Assembly (NCBI GenBank): GCA_017556565.1 | Contig: JAFYMQ010000094.1 | Coordinates: 1 to 6,143, forward strand | Length of the DNA: 6,143 nt | Source of the DNA: Clostridia bacterium | Lineage (GTDB): Bacteria; Bacillota; Clostridia; Oscillospirales; Butyricicoccaceae | Reading direction: 5' to 3' | In this document: piece after piece, positions 1-5,440 of the stretch | Layout: every line of letters starts with the position of its first letter | Numbering within the stretch: position 1 is the first letter of the stretch | Made by a program: the position numbers and the translations under genes | The notes under the pieces: generated by a model | Told to the model about the DNA's origin: nothing | Seen by the model: the letters and a program-made list of their open reading frames with translations, nothing else | The model's database searches: none

Positions 1-906
1 CGCAGTGTTGACACCATTGATCTTGGCGCCGGCTTTGTTGCTGTCGGCAAGCTCTACTCTGTCAACGTCCTCATACTCAATATGGCGGCTTCCCCAAAGG
101 GTAGCTTTGACAGTCAGTCCGTCATCGAGGCAGGTGATGCTTACACTGCCCGAAAGCATTATCCACGTAGTAACCCCAAGAATGACAATCAATGCCGCGA
201 TGCTTATCAGCCTGACTTTTTTGCCGTAGTATTTAGTCAAGGGGGCGGCTTTTTCCGCCTTGCCCGCCTCAAGCTCACGCTTGTAGAAGCGGTACGAATA
301 AACGGTAGGGATAATCACAACCAGCGCTATAACGGGGATAAGGACGAAGACTATCCAGTCAAACGGTACAAATATACCAAGGAGCATAATCAAACCGATG
401 ACAGTCCAGACTTTACCTGCAAAACGATGGGTGGCATTCCAGTTGGCCTCGCTGCTGAGTGTCCATTTGAGCTTGATGCCCAGTGTCAGGTTCTGTCTGA
501 TCTTGGGCATATAATTGCCGATAACCACGAACGATACACCCATAAGCACAAACGTAACCGCGGTCGGGTTGATCTCAAGCCCCATATTGAGTGCGTAGAT
601 AAAAGCACTGCTGTAGATAGACAGTACGGGGCATATCCAGTATATGAAGCCCACAGCTTTGGGGGACTGATTTTTGTTGCCGCCTAATTTGTGGGTGGCA
701 AACATACACAGCAGATGAACAACCAGCATAAAAAGGGGCAGCACAAGGACGGGGATGATCTTGCCGCCTCGGCCGTCTACCTGACCGGATGCTCCCCAAT
801 GGGTATCCATAACGTCGGGCAGAACATTCCACAGAATCAGTCCCACAAGCATGGGCAGCAGGATGATGAGTGAGGTGATGATGAGTTTGGTCTTATTGAT
901 TTTCAT
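1..906 (-). CDS. SdpI-type (DUF1648/SdpI) multi-pass membrane protein, C-terminus cut by the window edge
   Basis: Reading from the ATG at 904-906 on the minus strand, the frame is open to base 1 (302 codons, no stop), so the gene is partial at its 3' end. Residues 28-45 (VLPDVMDTHWGASGQVDG) match the DUF1648 signature. Residues 143-161, with GIKLKWTLSSE then W and THR, match the SdpI domain. Hydrophobic segments lie near 7-26, 49-70, 84-105, 113-131, 164-180, 184-201 and 231-251. In Bacillus subtilis, SdpI (about 207 residues) protects against the SdpC toxin and relays its presence to the repressor SdpR. This protein is much longer: it has a charged linker (about 207-230), a seventh membrane segment and a beta-rich tail (about 253-287, with YEDVDRVEL) resembling bacterial PH-like domains. 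AGGAG at 916-920 lies 9 bases before the ATG. The start overlaps the upstream regulator's stop by 14 bases, implying translational coupling. Family assignment is firm; an immunity role here is inference, as no toxin gene is visible. Confidence 0.88.
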   Translation of the reverse strand, partial: MKINKTKLIITSLIILLPMLVGLILWNVLPDVMDTHWGASGQVDGRGGKIIPVLVLPLFMLVVHLLCMFATHKLGGNKNQSPKAVGFIYWICPVLSIYSSAFIYALNMGLEINPTAVTFVLMGVSFVVIGNYMPKIRQNLTLGIKLKWTLSSEANWNATHRFAGKVWTVIGLIMLLGIFVPFDWIVFVLIPVIALVVIIPTVYSYRFYKRELEAGKAEKAAPLTKYYGKKVRLISIAALIVILGVTTWIMLSGSVSITCLDDGLTVKATLWGSRHIEYEDVDRVELADSNKAGAKINGVNTA

Positions 907-1174
907 TGTTCTCTGCTCCTTTCAGATCGGTAATCCACAACATAATATCCTCCAGCACAGAGGTATTGATATCGTAGAATATAAACTTGCCCTCACGGCT
1001 GTCGCGGATAAGGTCGGCATCCTTGAGCACCGACAGATGGCGGGATATTGACGCGCCTGTTACCTCAAAATGCTCGGCTATATCCCCTGCCGACATTCTG
1101 CCCGATTTGAGCAGATTAAGTATCTCGCGCCGTATGGGGTCTGCCAGAGCTTTCAGCGTTGATTGTATGGCCAC
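893..1174 (-). CDS. ArsR/SdpR-family winged-helix transcriptional repressor
   Basis: A 93-residue protein beginning with GTG at 1172-1174. I chose this start because a good AAAGGAG (1182-1188) sits 7 bases upstream and because family members begin close to the ALADPIRREIL motif. An in-frame ATG at 1196-1198 would add eight residues but would lie inside the operator and upstream of this Shine-Dalgarno. The first helix (LKALADPIRREILNLLK, about residues 6-22) is the ArsR/SdpR hallmark. It is followed by the helix-turn-helix (AGDIAEHFEVTGASISRHLSVL, about 27-48, here described rather than claimed as a whole motif) and a beta-wing (LIRDSREGKFIFYDI, about 53-67). No CxC metal site is seen, so this is the SdpR-like, non-metal branch. 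It is probably the first gene of an operon with the SdpI-type gene and represses its own promoter through the inverted repeat at 1195-1218. In B. subtilis SdpR is an autorepressor inactivated by capture on SdpI; the same logic here is inferred. Confidence 0.9.
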   Translation of the reverse strand: MAIQSTLKALADPIRREILNLLKSGRMSAGDIAEHFEVTGASISRHLSVLKDADLIRDSREGKFIFYDINTSVLEDIMLWITDLKGAENNENQ

Positions 1175-1181
1175 GGTCTGT

Positions 1182-1188
1182 CTCCTTT
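1182..1188 (-). promoter_or_regulatory. Ribosome binding site that decides a GTG start
   Basis: On the minus strand this reads AAAGGAG, 7 bases before the GTG at 1174. It supports the GTG over the upstream ATG at 1198, which has no Shine-Dalgarno of its own. Confidence 0.75.
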
Positions 1189-1194
1189 CATTTA

Positions 1195-1218
1195 ACATTT
1201 AACCTAATTGTTAAATGT
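1195..1218. promoter_or_regulatory. Perfect inverted-repeat operator of the ArsR/SdpR-type repressor
   Basis: Arms ACATTTAAC (1195-1203) and GTTAAATGT (1210-1218) are exact reverse complements separated by six bases. A further CATTTAA copy at 1189-1195 abuts the left arm, giving two direct half-sites plus one inverted one. The repeat begins right at the -10 box (1219-1224) and covers the predicted start of transcription near 1212, a position where repressor binding blocks initiation. ArsR/SdpR dimers typically bind such AT-rich palindromes. That the adjacent repressor binds here is inferred from position. Confidence 0.75.
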
Positions 1219-1248
1219 AGTATAACACAAAGCCCGCACCGTTGTCAA
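1219..1248 (-). promoter_or_regulatory. Sigma-A-type promoter of the sdpR/sdpI-like operon
   Basis: On the minus strand a consensus -35 TTGACA (1243-1248) and a -10 TATACT (1219-1224) are separated by 18 bases. Initiation is expected near 1212, giving a leader of about 38 bases before the GTG at 1174. The near-consensus boxes fit a promoter held off by its own repressor. The -35 box lies in the loop of the lysR terminator hairpin. Confidence 0.8.
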
Positions 1249-1264
1249 CAGGTTTGGTGCGGGC
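1224..1264 (-). terminator. Intrinsic terminator after the lysR-type gene
   Basis: On the minus strand the 9-bp GC-rich arm GCCCGCACC (1256-1264) pairs perfectly with GGTGCGGGC (1232-1240) across a 15-base loop. A T-rich tract TTTGTGTT (1224-1231) follows. It begins 33 bases after the lysR stop codon. The loop is longer than usual and the T-tract is interrupted by G, so efficiency may be moderate. It overlaps the downstream sdpR-type promoter. Confidence 0.65.
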
Positions 1265-1297
1265 AGGTTGAAATATATCCGCTAGGCATGCGTGTCG

Positions 1298-2185
1298 CTA
1301 TCCGCGGATGCTCTGCTCCACAACCGAGACAAAATACTCAAGCGCCGGGGAGCGCCACATACTCTTGCGCACAAGGATCTGACTGTAATATATCTGAGGC
1401 GGCACCGAAACGTCCAGTACGGCAACGTCGCTTGTACCCAGTGAACCGTTTACCGCTGCGCGGGGCAAAAATGACAATGAGCTTTTGTCGCGGAGCAGCA
1501 CCGATATAGCTCCGATATCGTTGACCATTACCGAGTAGCTGAGAGCTTTGCCCTGCCCTGCCACCAGACCCAGCAGTGTGTGGTAGCATCTGCCCGCAGG
1601 CTCGGTGACCACGAAGGGATAATCAAGCAGCTCGGTGATTTTTATGGCTTTTTTGCCTGTGAGCGGGTGATTTATATTGGCAACGAATACCATCTGCTCG
1701 GTCTTTTGCATCAGGCACTCCAGAGACGGGTCTGTATTGATATTGTCCGATATATAGATGATGTCAAGGTCGTTTTGCCTGAGCATTTCGATAAGCTCGG
1801 AGGCGTGGCCTTCTTTGATATATATTCGCGAGTTTTTGTAGCGATTCTTGAACACCGCTACCGACGGCAGGATGTTATTGAACAGCAGCGATTCAAGCAC
1901 GCCCACACGCAGGGTAACGTCGGCGTTGTCTTCGTGCTGACCGATGGCAGAGACTTTCTGCAGAGTGTTCTGGATATCGGTGGCATACTGCAAAAACTCC
2001 ATTCCCACCGGGGTCAGGTGGTTCTTGCGGCCGATGCGCTCAAACAGAGAGTTGCCGATTTCTTTTTCCAGTGCCTGTATCTGACTGGTCACCGTTGACT
2101 GGGCATAATTGAGCTCCTCTGCGGCTTTTGCAAAGCTGCCGACCTCGACTACACGGAGAAAAGTGCGTATGTTTGTAAGATCCAT
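1298..2185 (-). CDS. LysR-type transcriptional regulator
   Basis: A complete 295-residue protein, the normal LysR-family length. The N-terminal winged helix-turn-helix spans about residues 1-60 (MDLTNIRTFLRVVEVGSF; then AAEELNYAQSTVTSQIQ; then LFER and LTPVG), an almost textbook LysR signature. A linker helix follows, then a two-lobed effector-binding domain from about residue 91 to near 290. The start at 2183-2185 is supported by GGTGA (2193-2197) 7 bases upstream and by the usual MDL.NIRTF beginning. LysR regulators commonly act on a divergent neighbour in response to a small metabolite linked to that gene's pathway. Here the divergent gene is the opine dehydrogenase homologue, so regulation of that gene, plus autoregulation, is the natural inference. 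The ligand cannot be told from the sequence. Codon use includes ATA isoleucines, unlike the dehydrogenase, in line with low expression. Confidence 0.93.
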   Translation of the reverse strand: MDLTNIRTFLRVVEVGSFAKAAEELNYAQSTVTSQIQALEKEIGNSLFERIGRKNHLTPVGMEFLQYATDIQNTLQKVSAIGQHEDNADVTLRVGVLESLLFNNILPSVAVFKNRYKNSRIYIKEGHASELIEMLRQNDLDIIYISDNINTDPSLECLMQKTEQMVFVANINHPLTGKKAIKITELLDYPFVVTEPAGRCYHTLLGLVAGQGKALSYSVMVNDIGAISVLLRDKSSLSFLPRAAVNGSLGTSDVAVLDVSVPPQIYYSQILVRKSMWRSPALEYFVSVVEQSIRG

Positions 2186-2219
2186 AAATATATCACCATT
2201 TCCGAACTATATATACAAA

Positions 2220-2254
2220 ATAATCTATTTTACAAATCAATAATAACAGATTAT
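2220..2254. promoter_or_regulatory. Candidate LysR binding dyad in the divergent intergenic region
   Basis: ATAATCT (2220-2226) and AGATTAT (2248-2254) are exact reverse complements 21 bases apart. They bracket the -35 box and run into the -10 box of the dehydrogenase promoter. LysR sites are usually shorter-spaced AT-rich dyads (T-N11-A), so the long spacing may reflect two separate half-sites. The region is very AT-rich, which raises the chance of coincidence. Confidence 0.35.
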
Positions 2255-2257
2255 ACT
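2229..2257 (+). promoter_or_regulatory. Promoter of the opine dehydrogenase homologue
   Basis: TTTACA (2229-2234) and TATACT (2252-2257) are separated by exactly 17 bases. Initiation would be near 2264, leaving a leader of about 30 bases that contains the AAAGGTGG Shine-Dalgarno. The complement of 2250-2255 reads TATAAT, so the same bases could serve as a -10 for lysR in the other direction, although no good -35 accompanies it. Confidence 0.65.
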
Positions 2258-2278
2258 CAAGATGTAAATACTAAAAAC

Positions 2279-2286
2279 AAAGGTGG
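2279..2286 (+). promoter_or_regulatory. Shine-Dalgarno that sets the dehydrogenase start at 2295
   Basis: AAAGGTGG ends 8 bases before the ATG at 2295-2297. The in-frame GTG at 2283 lies inside this motif and so cannot be the start. The ATG at 2304 is too far away (17 bases). Confidence 0.75.
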
Positions 2287-2294
2287 TTTTTTCT

Positions 2295-3536
2295 ATGAGA
2301 GATATGTCATACCTGAAAAATATGCCTGTTGCCGTTCTGGGCGGCGGCGCTGTCGGCAAGACCTGCGCTGCAGACGTCAAGCTGGCAGGCGGCGAGGTCA
2401 GACTGTTTGACCTGATGCCCTACGCAAAGGATACCCTCCGCGGTCTTGAGAAGACCGGTATTCTGCTGGACGGCGTACAGCGCAACCGCGACTGCTTTGA
2501 GCGTTCGGGCAGAGCTTTCCTCGATCTGGTCTCCACCGATATCGAGGCTGTTATGAAGGGCGCAGGCCACGTCTGTGTCGCTTGCGGCTCCTGGGGCCAC
2601 GAGGCTATGTTCCGCACCATGATCCCCTATCTTGAGGATGATATGGTCATCAACATCTTTGCCGACAACTTTGGCGCTCTGCTGCTCCGCCGTCTTATGC
2701 GTGAAATGGGCTGCACCAAGAAGGTCATCGTAGGCGCATGGGCAGGCCCTCCCTACGGCACCAGAATTGAGCAGGTCGGCAAGTATCAGTTCCCCCACGT
2801 CAGCGCAAAGTACCGCACCATCACACAGCGCGGCGCTGCTCTGCCCATGACCGATACCGATGATTTCCTCGAGGCATCCAAGTATCTGCCCATCATGGAC
2901 TCTGTCACCTACGGCGACGGCCCCCAGAGAGCCTGCACCGTTCTGGACGTTGACTTTGCAAACCTCAACCCCGTCATCCACGTTCCCGCAACCATCCTGG
3001 GTGTTTCCACCATGGAAAACTGGGGCGTTATCTTTGGCGGCTATGACAAGACCAACTACTCCATGTACTGCCACGGTCTGTGCCCCTCCATCTGCGAGGT
3101 ACAGTATCAGTTCTACAACGAGGAGATCGCTCTTGCAAAGGCTATCGGCGTTGATACTCCCAAGTTCAAGTACGAGATGTTCTTCTCCCGCCGCAGCGTT
3201 CTGACTCAGGAATATATGGGTCTGGACGAGGACGGCAACGACAACGTTGTATTCCCCCTGGATCAGCCCTCTACCGAAGGCAACACAGGCCCCAACAGCA
3301 TCCACCACAGATACCTGACCGAAGACGTGCCCATCGGCTGCAAGATCTACCACGATCTGGGCGTACAGTACGGCGTACCTACCCCCATCATCGACTCCAT
3401 GATCACTCTGGCAGGCGCAATGCACAAGAAGAACTTCTTTGTTGAGAGCCGCTACAATCTGGCATACCTTGGCATCGACAATATGCCCAAGGAAGAGCTG
3501 CTTGCTTACCTCAACGAAGGCATCTACAACAGATAA
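2295..3536 (+). CDS. NAD(P)-dependent octopine/nopaline (opine) dehydrogenase family protein
   Basis: A complete 413-residue protein. The N-terminal Rossmann fold starts at about residue 11 with VAVLGGGAVGK, whose glycine loop is GGGAVG (16-21). The second strand ends VRLFD at about 35-39, where an acid normally binds the adenine ribose of NAD. The C-terminal half carries opine dehydrogenase family marks: N225-P-V-I-H229, the conserved Asn/His region of the active site; FYNEEIALAKAIGV (about 273-286); HRYLTEDVPIG (about 338-348); and YGVPTPIIDSMITLA (about 359-373). Family enzymes reductively couple an amino acid to a 2-keto acid, or oxidise the product; the substrate here is unknown. It is longer than the roughly 360 residues I expect, with an acidic insert near 308-330. 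It is divergent from a LysR gene and followed directly by a terminator, so it is probably monocistronic. Isoleucine is coded almost only by ATC, with no ATA, suggesting strong expression. Cytosolic; no signal peptide. Confidence 0.82.
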   Translation: MRDMSYLKNMPVAVLGGGAVGKTCAADVKLAGGEVRLFDLMPYAKDTLRGLEKTGILLDGVQRNRDCFERSGRAFLDLVSTDIEAVMKGAGHVCVACGSWGHEAMFRTMIPYLEDDMVINIFADNFGALLLRRLMREMGCTKKVIVGAWAGPPYGTRIEQVGKYQFPHVSAKYRTITQRGAALPMTDTDDFLEASKYLPIMDSVTYGDGPQRACTVLDVDFANLNPVIHVPATILGVSTMENWGVIFGGYDKTNYSMYCHGLCPSICEVQYQFYNEEIALAKAIGVDTPKFKYEMFFSRRSVLTQEYMGLDEDGNDNVVFPLDQPSTEGNTGPNSIHHRYLTEDVPIGCKIYHDLGVQYGVPTPIIDSMITLAGAMHKKNFFVESRYNLAYLGIDNMPKEELLAYLNEGIYNR

Positions 3537-3571
3537 CTGCTGATTTTTCGCTCTGATATTTCATAAAGTGA

Positions 3572-3608
3572 CCCCTGCCCGTAACTGCTGCGGGCGGGGG
3601 TTTATTTT
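3572..3608 (+). terminator. Intrinsic terminator after the opine dehydrogenase gene
   Basis: CCCC-T-GCCCG (3572-3581) pairs with CGGGCGGGG (3591-3599) with one bulged T and a 9-base loop, followed by TTTATTTT (3601-3608). It starts about 35 bases past the stop codon. It separates the dehydrogenase from glpK, which has its own promoter. Confidence 0.85.
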
Positions 3609-3620
3609 GGCGGCTTTTTG

Positions 3621-3649
3621 TTGATTGACGGGATATAATGTGATATGAT
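3621..3649 (+). promoter_or_regulatory. Promoter of glpK
   Basis: TTGATT (3621-3626) and TATGAT (3644-3649) are 17 bases apart, predicting initiation near 3656 and a leader of about 32 bases. A perfect TATAAT also occurs at 3634-3639, but no matching -35 lies 16-18 bases upstream of it, so the first pairing is preferred. Confidence 0.6.
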
Positions 3650-3668
3650 AAATATACAAATCATCTCA
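3641..3668. promoter_or_regulatory. Imperfect inverted repeat over the glpK start of transcription (possible operator)
   Basis: TGATATGAT (3641-3649) and ATCATCTCA (3660-3668) are reverse complements at 8 of 9 positions with a 10-base spacer. The repeat covers the -10 box and the predicted initiation point, where a repressor could act. I do not recognise it as a known GlpR or catabolite (cre) site. Confidence 0.35.
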
Positions 3669-3687
3669 AACAAATGGAGATACCGAT

Positions 3688-5184
3688 ATGTCAAAATACA
3701 TAATGGCCCTTGATGTGGGCACTACATCCAACCGATGCATAATTTTTGACAAAGAAGGCAATATTGTTGCCTCGGCGCAAAAGGAGTTCAGGCAGATATA
3801 CCCCTCCCCCGGCTGGGTCGAGCATGACCCCATAGAGATATGGGAAAGTGTGCTCAGCGTCATGCATGAGGCGCTGCTGTCAAGCGAGATAGCCCCATCC
3901 GATATTGCCGCAATCGGCATCACAAACCAGCGCGAGACGGTGGTTGTATGGGACAAGACTACCGGCAAGCCTGTGTACAATGCTATCGTGTGGCAGTGCC
4001 GACGCACCAGTGCTTATTGCGACAAGCTCAAGGCAAAGGGACTGAGCGAGCAGGTGCAGGACAAGACCGGACTGGTCATAGACCCCTACTACTCGGCCAC
4101 CAAGTTGAGATGGATACTCAAAAAAGTCCCCGGTGCCCGTGAGCTTGCTGACAGCGGCAAGCTGCTTGCAGGCACTATTGACACATGGCTGATGTGGAAG
4201 CTGAGCGGCAGACAGATATTTGTCACCGATCCGTCCAATGCATCCCGCACCATGCTGTACAACATACACACCCTCAAGTGGGACGAGGAGCTGCTGCAGG
4301 AGCTTGAGATACCTGCAGACATCCTGCCCGAGGTCAAGCCAAGCAGCTGCGTATACGGCCATACAGACGAGGCTATATTAGGCTGCGCCATACCCATCGC
4401 AGGTGCGGCCGGCGACCAGCAGGCGGCTCTGTTCGGTCAGGCTTGCTTCTCTATGGGTGACGTCAAGAACACATACGGCACGGGCAGCTTTATGCTGATG
4501 AACACCGGCAAGACTCCCGTCAAGAGCAAAAACGGACTGCTGACCACGATCGCGTGGATGGTGGACGGCGAGGTAAAATACGCCCTTGAGGGCTCGGTAT
4601 TCGTGGCAGGTGCTGTTGTACAGTGGCTGCGTGACGAGATGGGCATAATCAAATCGTCCTCCCAGACCGAGGAATATGCCCAAAGGGTGACAAACACCAA
4701 CGGCTGCTACGTGGTGCCTGCATTTACCGGTCTGGGCTCGCCCCATTGGGATCAGTATGCGCGGGGTACTATCGTGGGTCTGACCCGCGGCTGCAACAAG
4801 TATCATATAGTCCGCGCCGCGCTGGACAGCATATGCTATCAGGTCAATGACATACTGTGCGCCATGCGTGAGGATTCGGGCATCAGGATGTCCTCCCTCA
4901 AGGTAGACGGCGGCGCAAGCGCAAACAACTATCTGATGCAGACCCAGTCCGATCTTATAAACGTGCCTGTTCAGCGTCCTGCCTGCGTGGAGTCCACCGC
5001 TATCGGTGCGGCTTATCTTGCGGGTCTGGCTGTTGGTTATTGGGAAAACAAGCAGGAGATAATTAAAAACCGCAAGATCTCACGCACATTTGTACCCGGT
5101 ATAAACGAAACCGAACGCAATGGAAGAATAAACGGCTGGAACAAAGCCGTCAAATGTGCTCTCAACTGGGCGCAGGACGAATAA
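3688..5184 (+). CDS. glpK: Glycerol kinase
   Basis: A complete 498-residue FGGY-family kinase of the usual length, phosphorylating glycerol to sn-glycerol 3-phosphate with ATP in the cytosol. The N-terminal phosphate loop is DVGTTSNR (9-16). The glycerol-binding residues are present: R82-E83 in GITNQRE, Y134 in DPYYSATK and D243 in [19 protein letters not shown] (261-268), [14 protein letters not shown] (342-355) and [14 protein letters not shown] (405-418) are characteristic. The C-terminus ([15 protein letters not shown]) is typical of GlpK. The start is set by GGAGA (3676-3680) 7 bases upstream. In the loop before AGDQQ (about 221-238) I see no His-Phe-Tyr-Gly, where PTS-regulated Firmicute enzymes carry their HPr-phosphorylated histidine, nor the Arg of the E. 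coli fructose-1,6-bisphosphate site. No facilitator (glpF) or glycerol-3-phosphate dehydrogenase is adjacent, and the gene has its own promoter and terminator. Confidence 0.97.
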   Translation: MSKYIMALDVGTTSNRCIIFDKEGNIVASAQKEFRQIYPSPGWVEHDPIEIWESVLSVMHEALLSSEIAPSDIAAIGITNQRETVVVWDKTTGKPVYNAIVWQCRRTSAYCDKLKAKGLSEQVQDKTGLVIDPYYSATKLRWILKKVPGARELADSGKLLAGTIDTWLMWKLSGRQIFVTDPSNASRTMLYNIHTLKWDEELLQELEIPADILPEVKPSSCVYGHTDEAILGCAIPIAGAAGDQQAALFGQACFSMGDVKNTYGTGSFMLMNTGKTPVKSKNGLLTTIAWMVDGEVKYALEGSVFVAGAVVQWLRDEMGIIKSSSQTEEYAQRVTNTNGCYVVPAFTGLGSPHWDQYARGTIVGLTRGCNKYHIVRAALDSICYQVNDILCAMREDSGIRMSSLKVDGGASANNYLMQTQSDLINVPVQRPACVESTAIGAAYLAGLAVGYWENKQEIIKNRKISRTFVPGINETERNGRINGWNKAVKCALNWAQDE

Positions 5185-5221
5185 GCGGAGAGATTACAAG
5201 TTAATCTTAAATATAACAGAC

Positions 5222-5256
5222 TTACGGGATGCAGACATCTGCATCCCGTAATTTAT
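5222..5256 (+). terminator. Hairpin terminator after glpK
   Basis: A perfect 13-bp stem, TTACGGGATGCAG (5222-5234) against CTGCATCCCGTAA (5239-5251) with loop ACAT, is followed by TTTAT. It starts 37 bases after the glpK stop. The T-tract is short but continues from the U-rich stem end; this is a likely terminator for the plus strand. Confidence 0.65.
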
Positions 5257-5283
5257 GCGGCGGGAGCAAGCCCCCGCCCTACA
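5257..5283. repeat. GC-rich REP-like intergenic element
   Basis: GCGGCGGGAGCAAG followed by CCCCCGCCCTACA contains a 6-bp stem GGCGGG (5259-5264) with CCCGCC (5273-5278). From memory, near-identical sequences (the complement begins TGTAGGGCGGGGG) recur between genes in many gut clostridial genomes as short interspersed repeats. Only one copy is visible here, so repeat status rests on recollection and not on this window. Confidence 0.4.
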
Positions 5284-5333
5284 AATGTGCCACAGAAAAT
5301 ATTTATCGTCAAGTAATTGCAATAAAACTCCGC

Positions 5334-5375
5334 AAAGCAGAAGTCCGACAGTTTTCACTGTCGGACTTCTGTTTT
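5334..5375. terminator. Bidirectional terminator between convergent glpK and substrate-binding protein genes
   Basis: A perfect 15-bp inverted repeat, CAGAAGTCCGACAGT (5338-5352) and ACTGTCGGACTTCTG (5357-5371), has a TTTC loop. In RNA it extends through a G-U pair and three A-U pairs, with AAA at 5334-5336 and TTTT at 5372-5375. The T-run serves the plus strand. On the minus strand the hairpin is about 65 bases after the substrate-binding protein stop and is followed by CTTT, so it can serve that gene too. Confidence 0.75.
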
Positions 5376-5440
5376 GAAAAACCCTATAGAAAAAGTACTT
5401 GGCAATACTTTTCTACAAAATTAAGTTGCGGGGGTTTTGC

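Noticed and set aside
82..687. A 201-codon plus-strand open frame opposite the SdpI-type gene
   Set aside because: The minus strand encodes a membrane protein with clear DUF1648 and SdpI motifs. The plus-strand product is hydrophilic, has no recognisable family and no convincing ribosome binding site.
1580..2098. A 172-codon plus-strand open frame inside the lysR gene
   Set aside because: It lies wholly antisense to a full-length LysR protein with textbook motifs and shows no family features of its own.
2283..2294. GTG at 2283 as the dehydrogenase start
   Set aside because: It lies within the AAAGGTGG Shine-Dalgarno itself; the ATG at 2295 is correctly spaced from that motif.
2307..3425. 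A 372-codon open frame antisense to the opine dehydrogenase gene
   Set aside because: It is a shadow of the strong codon bias (third-position C and G avoid stops on the other strand). Its translation is low-complexity, rich in Val, Ala, Gly and Asp, with no recognisable domain, and the sense frame has clear family motifs.
3634..3639. Perfect TATAAT as the glpK -10 box
   Set aside because: No acceptable -35 lies 16-18 bases upstream (the sequence there is CGGCTT). The TTGATT/TATGAT pair with 17-base spacing is better, though an extended or activator-dependent use cannot be excluded.
5391..5412. AAAAGTA / TACTTTT inverted repeat downstream of the binding-protein gene
   Set aside because: An AT-only 7-bp stem is weak and expected by chance in this AT-rich stretch. 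The stronger hairpin at 5334-5375 explains termination.
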